From Foliimonas ilicis (GTDB lineage Bacteria; Pseudomonadota; Alphaproteobacteria; Rhizobiales; Rhizobiaceae): a DNA stretch of 64,000 bases. Each line of letters begins with the position of its first letter. The first letter of the stretch is position 1. A program made the translations under genes and the position numbers. Below the pieces are notes generated by a model that was not told the origin of the DNA, searched no databases, and saw only the letters and a list, made by a program, of their open reading frames with translations. The stretch is from NCBI RefSeq assembly GCF_039939195.1, contig NZ_JBDUUH010000002.1:372001-436000 (forward strand). Direction: 5' to 3'. Shown one piece after another: positions 9,098-19,488 of this stretch.

Positions 9098-9853
9098 ATG
9101 ACGCACCATCCGAAACAATCCCCCCAGTTCTTTCTGACAGCGCCCTCGCCCTGTCCGTATCTTGAGGGACAGTTCGAGCGGAAGGTGTTCACGCATCTGG
9201 TCGGTGACCGCGCAGCCGAGATGAACGATTTGCTGACGCAGGGCGGGTTTCGCCGGTCGCAGAACATCGCCTACCGGCCCGCCTGCGAGACATGCCGCGC
9301 CTGCGTATCTGTGCGCATCCTGGCCGGAGACTTCACCGCCACGAAAAGCATGAAGCGCACTATCCAGCGCAATTCCGATCTGATGGGCTCGATGCACGAG
9401 GCCGAGCCTTCCACCGAGCAATATTCGCTTTTCCGTACCTATCTCGATGCGCGCCATCGCAAGGGCGGCATGTCGGACATGACCGTGCTCGACTATGCGA
9501 TGATGGTCGAGGACACCCATGTCGACACCAAGGTCATCGAATATCGCAGGCGCGGGCCGGACAGCTTCATCACCGGACGCGGCGAAGGCGAGCTGATCGC
9601 GGTCGCCCTCACCGACAAGATGTCGGATGGGCTTTCGATGGTCTATTCCTACTACAATCCCGAATTCGAAGACCGCTCTCTCGGTACCTTCATGATTCTG
9701 GATCACATTGCGCGGGCGCGCGCGCTCGGCTTGCCCCATGTCTATCTCGGATACTGGGTCAACGGCTCGAAGAAAATGGACTATAAGGTGCGCTTCACGC
9801 CTCAGGAACATCTCGGCCCCAAGGGCTGGGAGCCTTTCGGGCAATCGGAATAG
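9098..9853 (+). CDS. bpt: Aspartate/glutamate leucyltransferase Bpt
   Basis: This 251-aa enzyme transfers leucine from Leu-tRNA to N-terminal Asp or Glu of proteins, marking them for ClpAP through the bacterial N-end rule. It carries the ATE N-terminal cysteine cluster (YRPACETCRACVSVR, about residues 62-76) and the C-terminal GNAT-like block GTFMILDHIARARALGL and YLGYWVNGSKKMDYK. Its length and these motifs fit Bpt rather than Aat, which lacks the Cys cluster. It is not clearly in an operon; 175 bp precede it. Confidence 0.93.
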   Translation: MTHHPKQSPQFFLTAPSPCPYLEGQFERKVFTHLVGDRAAEMNDLLTQGGFRRSQNIAYRPACETCRACVSVRILAGDFTATKSMKRTIQRNSDLMGSMHEAEPSTEQYSLFRTYLDARHRKGGMSDMTVLDYAMMVEDTHVDTKVIEYRRRGPDSFITGRGEGELIAVALTDKMSDGLSMVYSYYNPEFEDRSLGTFMILDHIARARALGLPHVYLGYWVNGSKKMDYKVRFTPQEHLGPKGWEPFGQSE

Positions 9854-9888
9854 GAACTGGCCCGTAATCAACGCTGCCGTTCGAATTC

Positions 9889-10806
9889 ATGACGGGAGCG
9901 TATTTGTCTGCGGATAGCGATCTTCATACCAAAGGACTGATGCTGACCGCCTTCGGCGGGCTCGTACTTTCCGTTGATATTCCCCTGATCCTGCTTGCCA
10001 AGGGCGAGCCGTGGACCATCCTGATGCTGCGCACCGGCACGACATTCATCGTTGCGCTCGCCGTCTGGTTCATCTGGCGCATCCTGAAAGGCAATGCGCC
10101 TGCACTGATACCGGGCAAAACGGGCCTCGCGGTGGCCGTCCTTTACGGCCTCAGTTCCATTACTTTCATCACCGCCGTTTTCAACACATCGACCGCCAAT
10201 CTGGTTTTCATACTGGCGTTCAACACCGTATTCGCGGCGCTGCTTTCATGGGGGTTCCTCAAGGAGCGGCCAAGACCCGTCACATTCGCGGCAATGGCGC
10301 TGATGGTCGTCGGCGTGCTCATCATCGTCGGCGATGGCGCCGGCAGCGGCAATCTGTTCGGTGACATAATTGCGCTGATTTCCACCTTCTTCCTGGCAAG
10401 CGCCATCACGATCAGCCGGGCAAGCGGCAGGGATATGGGCTTTGCGGCATTGATGGGCGTCATTCTGCCATTCAGCGTTGCGGCCTTCATGGTCGCCGGC
10501 ACGACAGGCATTCAGGTCGAAGCGCCGTGGTGGATCATTTTGAATGGCGCGGTGATCATACCCATCGCGTTCTTCTGCCTGGCGAATGGACCGAAATACA
10601 TCTCGGCACCCGAAGTCGCGATGTTCTACCTGCTCGAAACCATCCTGGCACCGATCTGGGTCTGGATGATTTTTGCGGAAGTCCCCTCCCGCAACAGCCT
10701 GATCGGCGGCACGCTCCTGATCGTCACGCTGATCGCACATTCGCTGTGGCAGATCGCGCATGGGCGGAAACGACGTGCCGCAGCAATGGTCCGCCATCCC
10801 ACTTGA
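9889..10806 (+). CDS. EamA/DMT-family transporter
   Basis: This 305-aa protein has ten predicted membrane helices in two EamA repeats (about residues 15-145 and 160-290). The first repeat ends with FLKERPRPVTFAAMALMVVGVLIIVGD, typical of drug/metabolite exporters (here quoted only as the end of repeat one). The substrate is unknown. ATG 9889 is used; a TTG slightly downstream (LSADSD) is a possible start. It follows bpt by 35 bp and could be cotranscribed. Confidence 0.87.
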   Translation: MTGAYLSADSDLHTKGLMLTAFGGLVLSVDIPLILLAKGEPWTILMLRTGTTFIVALAVWFIWRILKGNAPALIPGKTGLAVAVLYGLSSITFITAVFNTSTANLVFILAFNTVFAALLSWGFLKERPRPVTFAAMALMVVGVLIIVGDGAGSGNLFGDIIALISTFFLASAITISRASGRDMGFAALMGVILPFSVAAFMVAGTTGIQVEAPWWIILNGAVIIPIAFFCLANGPKYISAPEVAMFYLLETILAPIWVWMIFAEVPSRNSLIGGTLLIVTLIAHSLWQIAHGRKRRAAAMVRHPT

Positions 10807-10851
10807 AGCGCATAAAGCCCTTCATTTTTAGATGGAAACGCTGGCGGGACA

Positions 10852-11014
10852 GCGCCCCCCTCTGCCCTGCCGGGCATCTCCCCCACAGGTGGGGAGATTA
10901 CCCTGTCATTAAAGCACAGTAGCAATTACCGACGTTGCAGAACGAATGCGGAGAGCTATGTCAGCCAATCTCCCCACCCGTGGGGGAGATGTCCGGCAGG
11001 ACAGAGGGGGGCGC
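10852..11014. repeat. Long imperfect inverted-repeat intergenic element
   Basis: Two 48-base arms (10852-10899 and 10967-11014) are inverted copies matching at 45 of 48 positions. Each arm holds the core TCTCCCCCAC and ends in GGTGGGGAGATT. The 67-base spacer has no ORF. Elements of this look, with CTCCCCCAC cores, are scattered between genes in Brucella-group and other rhizobial genomes. It sits between the 3' end of the DMT transporter and the 3' end of parC, so a transcript from either side would form a very stable hairpin and may end or be stabilised there. Confidence 0.85.
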
Positions 11015-11100
11015 CTCGTGATTCCATCAAAACAGGAACCGCTCTAATAAAAAGAGTCCGGGAAGCGCTCTAATTAGTTGATTTCGATCAGATAATTAAT

Positions 11101-13359
11101 TTACCCAAACTTGCCAGTGCGCGGAAAGCCCTTGGGTACCATGCGACCGGCAGCGGCGCGATTGCCCAGCCATTCCGTCAGTTCTTCGCGCGTGCGCACG
11201 AATGTACGGTCTGCCGAATCCTGCCAGGAAAGCCCGTCGGCCATGACGAATGGCTTCAGGTCGAGCACGCCGCCATCCTTGTAGCGTTGCAGGCGCACGC
11301 CCTTGCCGCGCGTCATTTCCGGGATTTCGGAAAGCGCGAAGACGAGCATCTTGCGGTTCTCACCGACGATTGCCAGATGATCGCCGGTCAGCGGAATGCA
11401 GCGCACCGCCTCGTCGGGCGAGCGTACATTCATCACCTGCTTGCCCTTGCGGGTGTTGGCTGCGACATCGCTTTCCGGAACGACGAAACCATTGGCATCG
11501 TGCGAAACCAGCAGCAGCTTGCGCGCCGGATCGTGGACGAAAACCGTCACGATATCCTGATCGTTCTCCATATCCACGATGATGCGGATCGGCTCGCCAT
11601 GACCGCGCCCGCCCGGCAGGCGGTCGACACCGATCGTGTAGAACTTGCCGCCTGTGGTGAAGACGATGATCTTGTCGGTCGTCTGCGCATGGAACGCGAA
11701 TTTGAGGCTGTCGCCTTCCTTGAAGGTGAGCGACGCGAAATCGGTCATGTGACCCTTCATCGCGCGCAGCCAACCCTTGTTGGAGACGACGACGGTGACG
11801 GGTTCCTTCTCGATCATCGCGTGGTGGATGTCGCTCAGATCGTGTTCCGGCGCATCGGCAAAGGTCGTACGGCGCGGGCCGAGTTCTAGATTTTCCTCCG
11901 GGCCGAAGTCGCGGCGCGCCTTCTGCACCTGCCAGGAAATCGTCTTCCACTGCTTTTCGGGCGATTCCAGAAGCCCCTCGATCTGCGCTTTTTCTGCCGA
12001 AAGCGTGTCGAATTCCTTGCGGATTTCGAATTCCTCGAGCTTGCGCAATGCGCGCAGGCGCATATTGAGGATGGATTCGGCCTGAACATCGCTCAGATCC
12101 CAGCGGGCCATCATGACCTGCTTGGGCTCGTCATCCTCGCGGATGATGCGGATCACCTCGTCGATGTTGAGATAGGCGATCAGATAACCGGCGAGAATTT
12201 CGAGACGGCGCTCGATCTCGGCAAGGCGGTGGCGCGAACGGCGCAGCAGCACATCCTTGCGGTGTTCGAGCCATTCCTGAAGCACGTTTTTTAGCGACAG
12301 GACGTTCGGCACCTTGCCGCGCGAAAGCACGTTCATGTTCATGGGAATGCGCGTTTCAAGCTCGGTCAGCTTGAACAGCGATTCCATCAAAAGGCCGGGA
12401 TCAACCGCCCGGCTCTTCGGCACCAGCACGACGCGCACGTCTTCCGCGCTTTCGTCGCGAATATCTTCCAGAAGCGGCAGTTTGCGCGCAATCAATAGCT
12501 CGGCGATCTTCTCGATCAGCCGCGCCTTCTGCACCTGATAGGGAATTTCGGTGACGACGATATTCCAGGTGCCGCGACCCTGATCTTCCTGAAACCAGCG
12601 CGCGCGGACGCGGAAACCGCCGCGGCCCGTTTCATAGGCTTCGAGCATCGATTCGCGGCTGTCGACGATAATGCCGCCTGTCGGGAAATCCGGTCCCTGC
12701 ACGAATTCCATCAATTTGGTGACGGTCGCTTCCGGGTGCTCGATCAGGTGAAGGGCCGCATCGCAAAGCTCGGCCGCATTGTGCGGCGGAATGGATGTCG
12801 CCATGCCAACGGCAATGCCGGACGATCCATTTGCCAGAAGGTTCGGAAACGCCCCCGGCAGAACGGTTGGCTCTTCGTCTTCTTCATTGTAGGTCGGGCG
12901 GAAGTCGACCGCGTCTTCGGTAATGCCTTCGAGAAGCGACGACGCAACTTCCGTCATCCGCGCTTCGGTGTAGCGCATGGCTGCAGCATTATCGCCATCG
13001 ATATTGCCGAAATTGCCCTGCCCGTCGACCAGCGGATAGCGGACTGCGAAACTCTGCGCCAGGCGCACCAGCGCATCATAGATCGACTGATCGCCATGCG
13101 GGTGGAACTTACCCATGACCTCGCCGACGATACGCGCGCACTTTGCAAAACCCTGGTCGGGATTGAGGCGCAGCAGGCGCATGGCATGCATGATGCGCCG
13201 ATGCACAGGCTTCAGCCCATCGCGCACATCGGGCAAAGCACGGTGCATGATGGTCGATAGCGCATAGGCAAGATAACGCTCTTCCAGCGCCTTGCGCAGA
13301 TCGACTGGTTCAATGTGATCGCCGTCGCCGGAGCCCGGCGGTGTAAGCCCTTTTCCCAT
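11101..13359 (-). CDS. parC: DNA topoisomerase IV subunit A
   Basis: This 752-aa subunit has the winged-helix/tower DNA-cleavage domain in residues 30-500 with the catalytic Tyr in AAAMRYTEARM. A C-terminal beta-propeller with degenerate blades follows (about 510-740). With ParE it decatenates daughter chromosomes. Its length (about 750) fits ParC, not GyrA (about 900 in this group), and the GyrA-box QRRGGKG is absent. In the quinolone region the segment reads HPHGDQSIYDALVRLAQ, so the residue aligned with E. coli ParC Ser80 is Gln. Confidence 0.95.
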   Translation of the reverse strand: MGKGLTPPGSGDGDHIEPVDLRKALEERYLAYALSTIMHRALPDVRDGLKPVHRRIMHAMRLLRLNPDQGFAKCARIVGEVMGKFHPHGDQSIYDALVRLAQSFAVRYPLVDGQGNFGNIDGDNAAAMRYTEARMTEVASSLLEGITEDAVDFRPTYNEEDEEPTVLPGAFPNLLANGSSGIAVGMATSIPPHNAAELCDAALHLIEHPEATVTKLMEFVQGPDFPTGGIIVDSRESMLEAYETGRGGFRVRARWFQEDQGRGTWNIVVTEIPYQVQKARLIEKIAELLIARKLPLLEDIRDESAEDVRVVLVPKSRAVDPGLLMESLFKLTELETRIPMNMNVLSRGKVPNVLSLKNVLQEWLEHRKDVLLRRSRHRLAEIERRLEILAGYLIAYLNIDEVIRIIREDDEPKQVMMARWDLSDVQAESILNMRLRALRKLEEFEIRKEFDTLSAEKAQIEGLLESPEKQWKTISWQVQKARRDFGPEENLELGPRRTTFADAPEHDLSDIHHAMIEKEPVTVVVSNKGWLRAMKGHMTDFASLTFKEGDSLKFAFHAQTTDKIIVFTTGGKFYTIGVDRLPGGRGHGEPIRIIVDMENDQDIVTVFVHDPARKLLLVSHDANGFVVPESDVAANTRKGKQVMNVRSPDEAVRCIPLTGDHLAIVGENRKMLVFALSEIPEMTRGKGVRLQRYKDGGVLDLKPFVMADGLSWQDSADRTFVRTREELTEWLGNRAAAGRMVPKGFPRTGKFG

Positions 13360-13624
13360 GGCTTCCGGTTATCCGAGAGGGTGATTCGCGGCAAGAGCAT
13401 GCAGGTTTTTCGATGTGCGCAACGCACATTTCATTCGATCGATTGCAACTTATTGAATACTTTCCGCAAAGAATTCTACCTAAGCCCTGTCCGAAACGCC
13501 TGAACGCCCCTATTTGCCTGATGGCGCAATTTCAACGTTGTGCGCCCCTTGCCTCTTTCCGGACCACTTCTTTGCGGAAAGATCAGCGACAAGAATTCGA
13601 AAACCTATTTACAGGGAAGACAGT

Positions 13625-14806
13625 ATGAGCCTCCGCAACTCCGCACTCCGCACGCTTTCCGTTTCAGCTTTACTTTTATCCGTATCCTTTCCGGCATTCG
13701 CACAAGACGCCAATGCCGTCGCAGAACGCCTCAAGGTGCTGCTTGCCGAGCAAGCCACTGATATCTCCTGGACCAGCGTTTCGGGCGATGCCTCGAAAAC
13801 GGTGCTTGAGGGCGTGAAGATCGGCAGCGGCCCCAAGGAAAGTGTCGCAATCGGCAATCTCACGCTTGAAGGCATTACCGAGGACAATGGCGCCTATAAA
13901 ATCCAGACGGCGACCACCGATGCCGCCCACATCGTATCGAACGGCCTGACGGTAGATGTAAGCCCGGCAATCTTCTCCGGCGTCGTTCTGCCGGCGGAAG
14001 GGTCGACCGATCCGCTCGGATCAGTGCTGTTCTACGAGACCGCCAAAATGGCCAGCGTAACGGTCAAGAAGGACGACAAGGAAGTCTTCGCACTGACCAA
14101 TGCGTCGGCCGACATCACCTCGCCGCAGGATGGCAAGGCGATGGAATTCACCGCAGCCGCGGAGAAATTCACCGCCGATCTGACGACCGTAAAAGATCCG
14201 AAAGCCAAGGATGCCATCGACGCGCTTGGCTACCAGACCATAAACGGAAACATGCAGATGGAAGGTTCGTGGCAGCCAACGGATGGCCGCATGACTTTCA
14301 GCAAATATGACGTGACGGTCGACAATGCCGGTACGATCGGCCTGACCTTCGATCTCAACGGCTATACGCTCGACTTCCTGAAATCCGTCCAGGACATGAG
14401 CAAGAAGATGGCCGAACAGCCGGAAGCCGATAAATCCGCGCAGGGCATCGCGATGCTCGGCCTCATGCAGCAGCTCAACTTCCAGGGCGCGACGATCCAC
14501 TTTGCCGACGATTCGCTGACCGGCAAGGTCGTCGATTATGTCGCCAAGCAGCAGGGCGTGAAGCCTGCCGACATCGTCAATCAGGCAAAGGCGATCGTGC
14601 CCTTCCTGACGGCTCAGCTTCAGAACCCGGAGCTCTCGTCGCAGATCACATCGGCGGTCAACGCGTATCTCGATAACCCGAAGAACCTCGAAATCGCAGC
14701 CGTTCCGCCGCAGCCGGTGCCGTTTGCGGCAATCGCTGCAACTGGCATGTCGCAGCCGCTGGAACTGCCAAAACAGCTTGGCTTGAAGGTCACGGCAAAC
14801 AAGTAA
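13625..14806 (+). CDS. Uncharacterised secreted protein
   Basis: This 393-aa protein has a clear Sec signal peptide (basic LRNSALRTL, hydrophobic core VSALLLSVSF, cleavage near AFA-QDA). The mature part is rich in Asp, Ala, Thr and Gly with regular beta-strand-like spacing, and has no cysteine-rich or catalytic motif I know. Its weak resemblance to large periplasmic beta-rich proteins is only an impression. ATG 13625 follows GGGAAGACAGT, a good ribosome binding site. It is divergent from parC and ends at a strong terminator, so it is a single-gene unit. Confidence 0.8.
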   Translation: MSLRNSALRTLSVSALLLSVSFPAFAQDANAVAERLKVLLAEQATDISWTSVSGDASKTVLEGVKIGSGPKESVAIGNLTLEGITEDNGAYKIQTATTDAAHIVSNGLTVDVSPAIFSGVVLPAEGSTDPLGSVLFYETAKMASVTVKKDDKEVFALTNASADITSPQDGKAMEFTAAAEKFTADLTTVKDPKAKDAIDALGYQTINGNMQMEGSWQPTDGRMTFSKYDVTVDNAGTIGLTFDLNGYTLDFLKSVQDMSKKMAEQPEADKSAQGIAMLGLMQQLNFQGATIHFADDSLTGKVVDYVAKQQGVKPADIVNQAKAIVPFLTAQLQNPELSSQITSAVNAYLDNPKNLEIAAVPPQPVPFAAIAATGMSQPLELPKQLGLKVTANK

Positions 14807-14820
14807 ACGCTGTATCTATG

Positions 14821-14859
14821 AAAAGCCGCCCGCAGGTATCGCCTGCCGGCGGCTTTTTC
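14821..14859 (+). terminator. Rho-independent terminator after the secreted-protein gene
   Basis: The hairpin AAAAGCCGCCCGCAGG...CCTGCCGGCGGCTTTTT starts 14 bp past the stop codon, with a long GC stem and a terminal T-run. Confidence 0.88.
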
Positions 14860-14930
14860 TTTGGAAGCTGCGTTCGAAAGCCGGTTTTTCTGGCAAAAGA
14901 CCCTGTCTTTGAGTAATATAATCGGATCAC

Positions 14931-15007
14931 GGCGTGTGCTGCGTGCGCCGGGGGTTCACCCCAATACGGAGAAATGAACAACCTTTTCTCCGAGAGGACG
15001 CAGAGCC
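14931..15007 (+). promoter_or_regulatory. Structured nhaA leader, candidate cation-responsive riboswitch
   Basis: The nhaA leader folds into an enclosed three-helix junction by eye: CTGCGT (14939-14944) pairs with ACGCAG (14998-15003). These enclose a GGGG-TTCA-CCCC hairpin (14951-14962) and an 8-bp hairpin CGGAGAAA/TTTCTCCG (14967-14992). The ribosome binding site GAGAGG (14992-14997) lies directly between the last hairpin and the closing helix, so the fold would control translation. nhaA leaders in proteobacteria include the nhaA-I and nhaA-II motifs, reported as lithium riboswitches. Whether this belongs to either class needs a covariance-model search. Confidence 0.5.
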
Positions 15008-16222
15008 ATGTCTACCCGCCAGCCGAATGCCCAGAAAAAGGGCCGCACGAATTTCACCCTTCGCCAGTTTCTCGACAATGAAGCGTCGGGCGGCATCGTG
15101 CTCATGGCAGTCGCCGTGCTTGCCATTGTGGTCGCTAACTCGCCTTTGGCGAACGGATATTTCTCCGCGCTCGGCAGTTATATCGGCCCGTTGAGCCTGC
15201 ATCACTGGATCAATGATGCGCTGATGGCGCTGTTTTTCCTGCTGGTCGGCCTCGAAATCAAACGCGAAATGCTGGACGGCCAGCTTTCGACCTGGAGCCG
15301 CAGAATTCTCCCCGGTGCTGCAGCAGCGGGCGGCATGGCCGTGCCTGCACTGGTCTATATCGCGTTCAACCTCGACAATCCGGCAGCTTTACGCGGCTGG
15401 GCGATCCCGTCCGCCACCGACATTGCGTTTGCGCTCGGCGTTCTCTCGCTTCTCGGACCGCGCGTGCCCGCCTCGCTCAAGATATTTCTGGCGGCGCTGG
15501 CCATCATCGACGATCTAGGCGCGGTGATCGTGATCGCGCTGTTCTACACGTCCGACCTGAACCTTTATGCGCTGGGCGGTGCGGCAGTGGTCGTGATCGC
15601 GCTTTCGTTCATGAACAGGCAGGGCGTGAACCGGCTTCTCCCCTATCTGGCGCTTGGCGCGGTGCTTTGGGTGCTCGTGTTGAGTTCGGGTGTGCACGCC
15701 ACGCTGGCGGGTGTCATTCTGGCGCTGACCATTCCTCTCAGCGCCACCCCCGGCAAGCCGGAGGCATCGCCTGACATCTCGCCGCTTCATCGTCTCGAAC
15801 ACGCCCTGCACAAGCCGGTCGCCTTCGTCGTCGTTCCGATCTTCGGCTTTGCGAATGCAGGCGTCTCATTCGCGGGCGTGACACCTGCCGTTCTCGTCGG
15901 GCCGCTGACACTGGGCGTCGCGGCGGGACTGGTCGTCGGCAAGCTTGTCGGCGTCTTCGGCACCGTCGCCATTCTGGTGCGTGCCGGCCTCGCAGATCTG
16001 CCTGCCGCCGCAAGCTGGATGCAGACGCTCGGCGTCTCCCTGCTCTGCGGCATCGGCTTCACCATGAGCCTGTTCATCGGACTGCTGGCCTTCGACGATC
16101 CAGCCATGCAGGACGGCGCTAAATTCGGCATTCTCGCAGGCTCGCTCGTGGCCGGTCTGGCGGGTTACATCATCCTGCGGTTCAGCCACCGTGAAAAACG
16201 CAGCGCGCAAACGGCGTTCTGA
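15008..16222 (+). CDS. nhaA: Na+/H+ antiporter NhaA
   Basis: This 404-aa inner-membrane antiporter exports Na+ (or Li+) in exchange for protons, giving pH and salt tolerance. It has about twelve membrane helices. The ion-binding Asp pair is in FLAALAIIDDLGAVIVIA (residues about 165-182), and the family blocks FFLLVGLEIKRE and SATDIAFALGVLSL are intact. The ATG at 15008 lies ten bases after GAGAGG inside a folded leader. It ends at a shared terminator facing corA. Confidence 0.96.
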   Translation: MSTRQPNAQKKGRTNFTLRQFLDNEASGGIVLMAVAVLAIVVANSPLANGYFSALGSYIGPLSLHHWINDALMALFFLLVGLEIKREMLDGQLSTWSRRILPGAAAAGGMAVPALVYIAFNLDNPAALRGWAIPSATDIAFALGVLSLLGPRVPASLKIFLAALAIIDDLGAVIVIALFYTSDLNLYALGGAAVVVIALSFMNRQGVNRLLPYLALGAVLWVLVLSSGVHATLAGVILALTIPLSATPGKPEASPDISPLHRLEHALHKPVAFVVVPIFGFANAGVSFAGVTPAVLVGPLTLGVAAGLVVGKLVGVFGTVAILVRAGLADLPAAASWMQTLGVSLLCGIGFTMSLFIGLLAFDDPAMQDGAKFGILAGSLVAGLAGYIILRFSHREKRSAQTAF

Positions 16223-16226
16223 AAAC

Positions 16227-16260
16227 AAAAACCCCTCAAAACATAGTTTGAGGGGTTTTT
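16227..16260. terminator. Bidirectional terminator between nhaA and corA
   Basis: AAAAACCCCTCAAA (16227-16240) pairs with TTTGAGGGGTTTTT (16247-16260). A-runs and T-runs on both sides let it end transcripts of nhaA (plus) and corA (minus). Confidence 0.9.
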
Positions 16261-16268
16261 AGTTCGAT

Positions 16269-17249
16269 TCAGAGCCAGCCGCGACGTTTGAAGAACAAAT
16301 AAGGCACGATCGCGGATGTGATCATCATGCCGATTGCCATCGGATAGCCGAAATCCCAATGCAATTCCGGCATGATTTCGAAGTTCATGCCGTAGATTGA
16401 TGCCACAAGGGTTGGCGGCAGGAAGACGACGGCTGCGACCGAGAAGATCTTGATGATCTGGTTCTGCTCCAGATTGATCAGGCCGAGCGTCGCATCGAGC
16501 AGGAAATTGATCTTGCTCGACAGGAAGTTCGCATGTTCGCCTAGCGAACGCGCATCGCGCTGCACGAGCTTGATGCGTTGCTTCACTTCCTTCGTCGATT
16601 TACGCTGCGGGCTGTCGAGCGCTGCATGATACGCAACCAGCCGCGTTATGCTGACGAGGCTTTCGCGGATCGCGGTCAGGAAATCGCCCTTCTGGCCGAT
16701 CTGCTCGATCAGCGACTGCAGATCGCGCGTTTTTTTGGTCGCGTTGGACACTTTTCTGCGAAAAACTTCGCGCGAAATCGTGTCGATCTCGTTGCCGGCA
16801 CGCTCAAGCACGTCCGCCATCCGGTCGATGATCGATTCCATGACGCCAACCATCACCGCCTCGCCATCCGAACAGATCGTGCCATTGGGCTTCTGGCAGC
16901 GTGCGGCGAATGCCGAAAACGGACGCGAATCGGCATGACGAACCGTCACCAGCGTCTTGCCCTTGAGAATGAAGGTGACGGGCTTTCTCACTGGATCGCC
17001 GGTTTCCAGCCCCATCAGCACGGTCGCGGTCATGAATTCCGCACCGTCTTCCTGATAAAGCCGTGCCGACAGCTCGATCTCGTCCATTTCGGCGCGGGTC
17101 GGGATGCCGATGCCGAGCGCCTGCTCGACCAGCGTCTCTTCCTCGCGCGACGGATTGATCAGATCGTACCAGACGATGGCCAAAGGGTCTGCCGCACCGG
17201 TTTGAGCCGGGGTCAGATGGTTTGCCTCACGCGAATAGGTAAGCAGCAT
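16269..17249 (-). CDS. corA: Magnesium/cobalt transporter CorA family
   Basis: This 326-aa protein has a large N-terminal cytoplasmic alpha/beta domain with long helices (about residues 120-265), then two membrane helices near the C-terminus. The pore signature YGMNF lies between them, followed by the acidic EIMPEL loop. CorA forms a pentameric Mg2+ channel. ATG 17249 has CAGGAG upstream. The upstream leader (17250-17400) contains GGTAAC/GTTACC arms but no obvious M-box. The C-terminus is basic (FFKRRGWL). Confidence 0.94.
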   Translation of the reverse strand: MLLTYSREANHLTPAQTGAADPLAIVWYDLINPSREEETLVEQALGIGIPTRAEMDEIELSARLYQEDGAEFMTATVLMGLETGDPVRKPVTFILKGKTLVTVRHADSRPFSAFAARCQKPNGTICSDGEAVMVGVMESIIDRMADVLERAGNEIDTISREVFRRKVSNATKKTRDLQSLIEQIGQKGDFLTAIRESLVSITRLVAYHAALDSPQRKSTKEVKQRIKLVQRDARSLGEHANFLSSKINFLLDATLGLINLEQNQIIKIFSVAAVVFLPPTLVASIYGMNFEIMPELHWDFGYPMAIGMMITSAIVPYLFFKRRGWL

Positions 17250-17449
17250 AATACACTCCTGCGACGAGAAACCCGCCTCGGAGTGCCAGAAGGACTCTAG
17301 AGAGACGAGTTGATCATTTTGTAAGACGTCGAACTTCGACTGTCGGGGTTCATCTCATTGTCCTTGAAACGGTAACTCTTCGATCTGTTACCTGCCGGCT
17401 CGATGCTCCCTTGCAGACCAAAAGTCAAGCCGGAAACACCGCAAAAGAA

Positions 17450-17480
17450 AAACCCCTCAAGGCCAGGCCTTGAGGGGTTT
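17450..17480 (-). terminator. Terminator of aspS
   Basis: A perfect palindrome (AAACCCCTCAAGGCC-AGGCCTTGAGGGGTTT with central overlap) lies 24 bp beyond the aspS stop. Both strands end in A/T runs. Confidence 0.88.
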
Positions 17481-17503
17481 TGGTTTGGTCGAAACAGTTG
17501 GTG

Positions 17504-19294
<1,791 letters not shown>

Positions 19295-19488
19295 GGTCAT
19301 GGGATGTTCCGAATGTGATGGACGGGCCGGATTGATGAGGCCCGGCGCGAATTTGCGCGAAAAACGCATGGGTGCCCGGTTTTGTCAAGGTAAAGCGGCT
19401 TGTGGACCAATCCGGGCGGCAATCGAGACTGGCTTATAGTGTCGCAAAAGCCCTATAAAAGACATCCGCCGTTGGCAGTTCGCATTTC

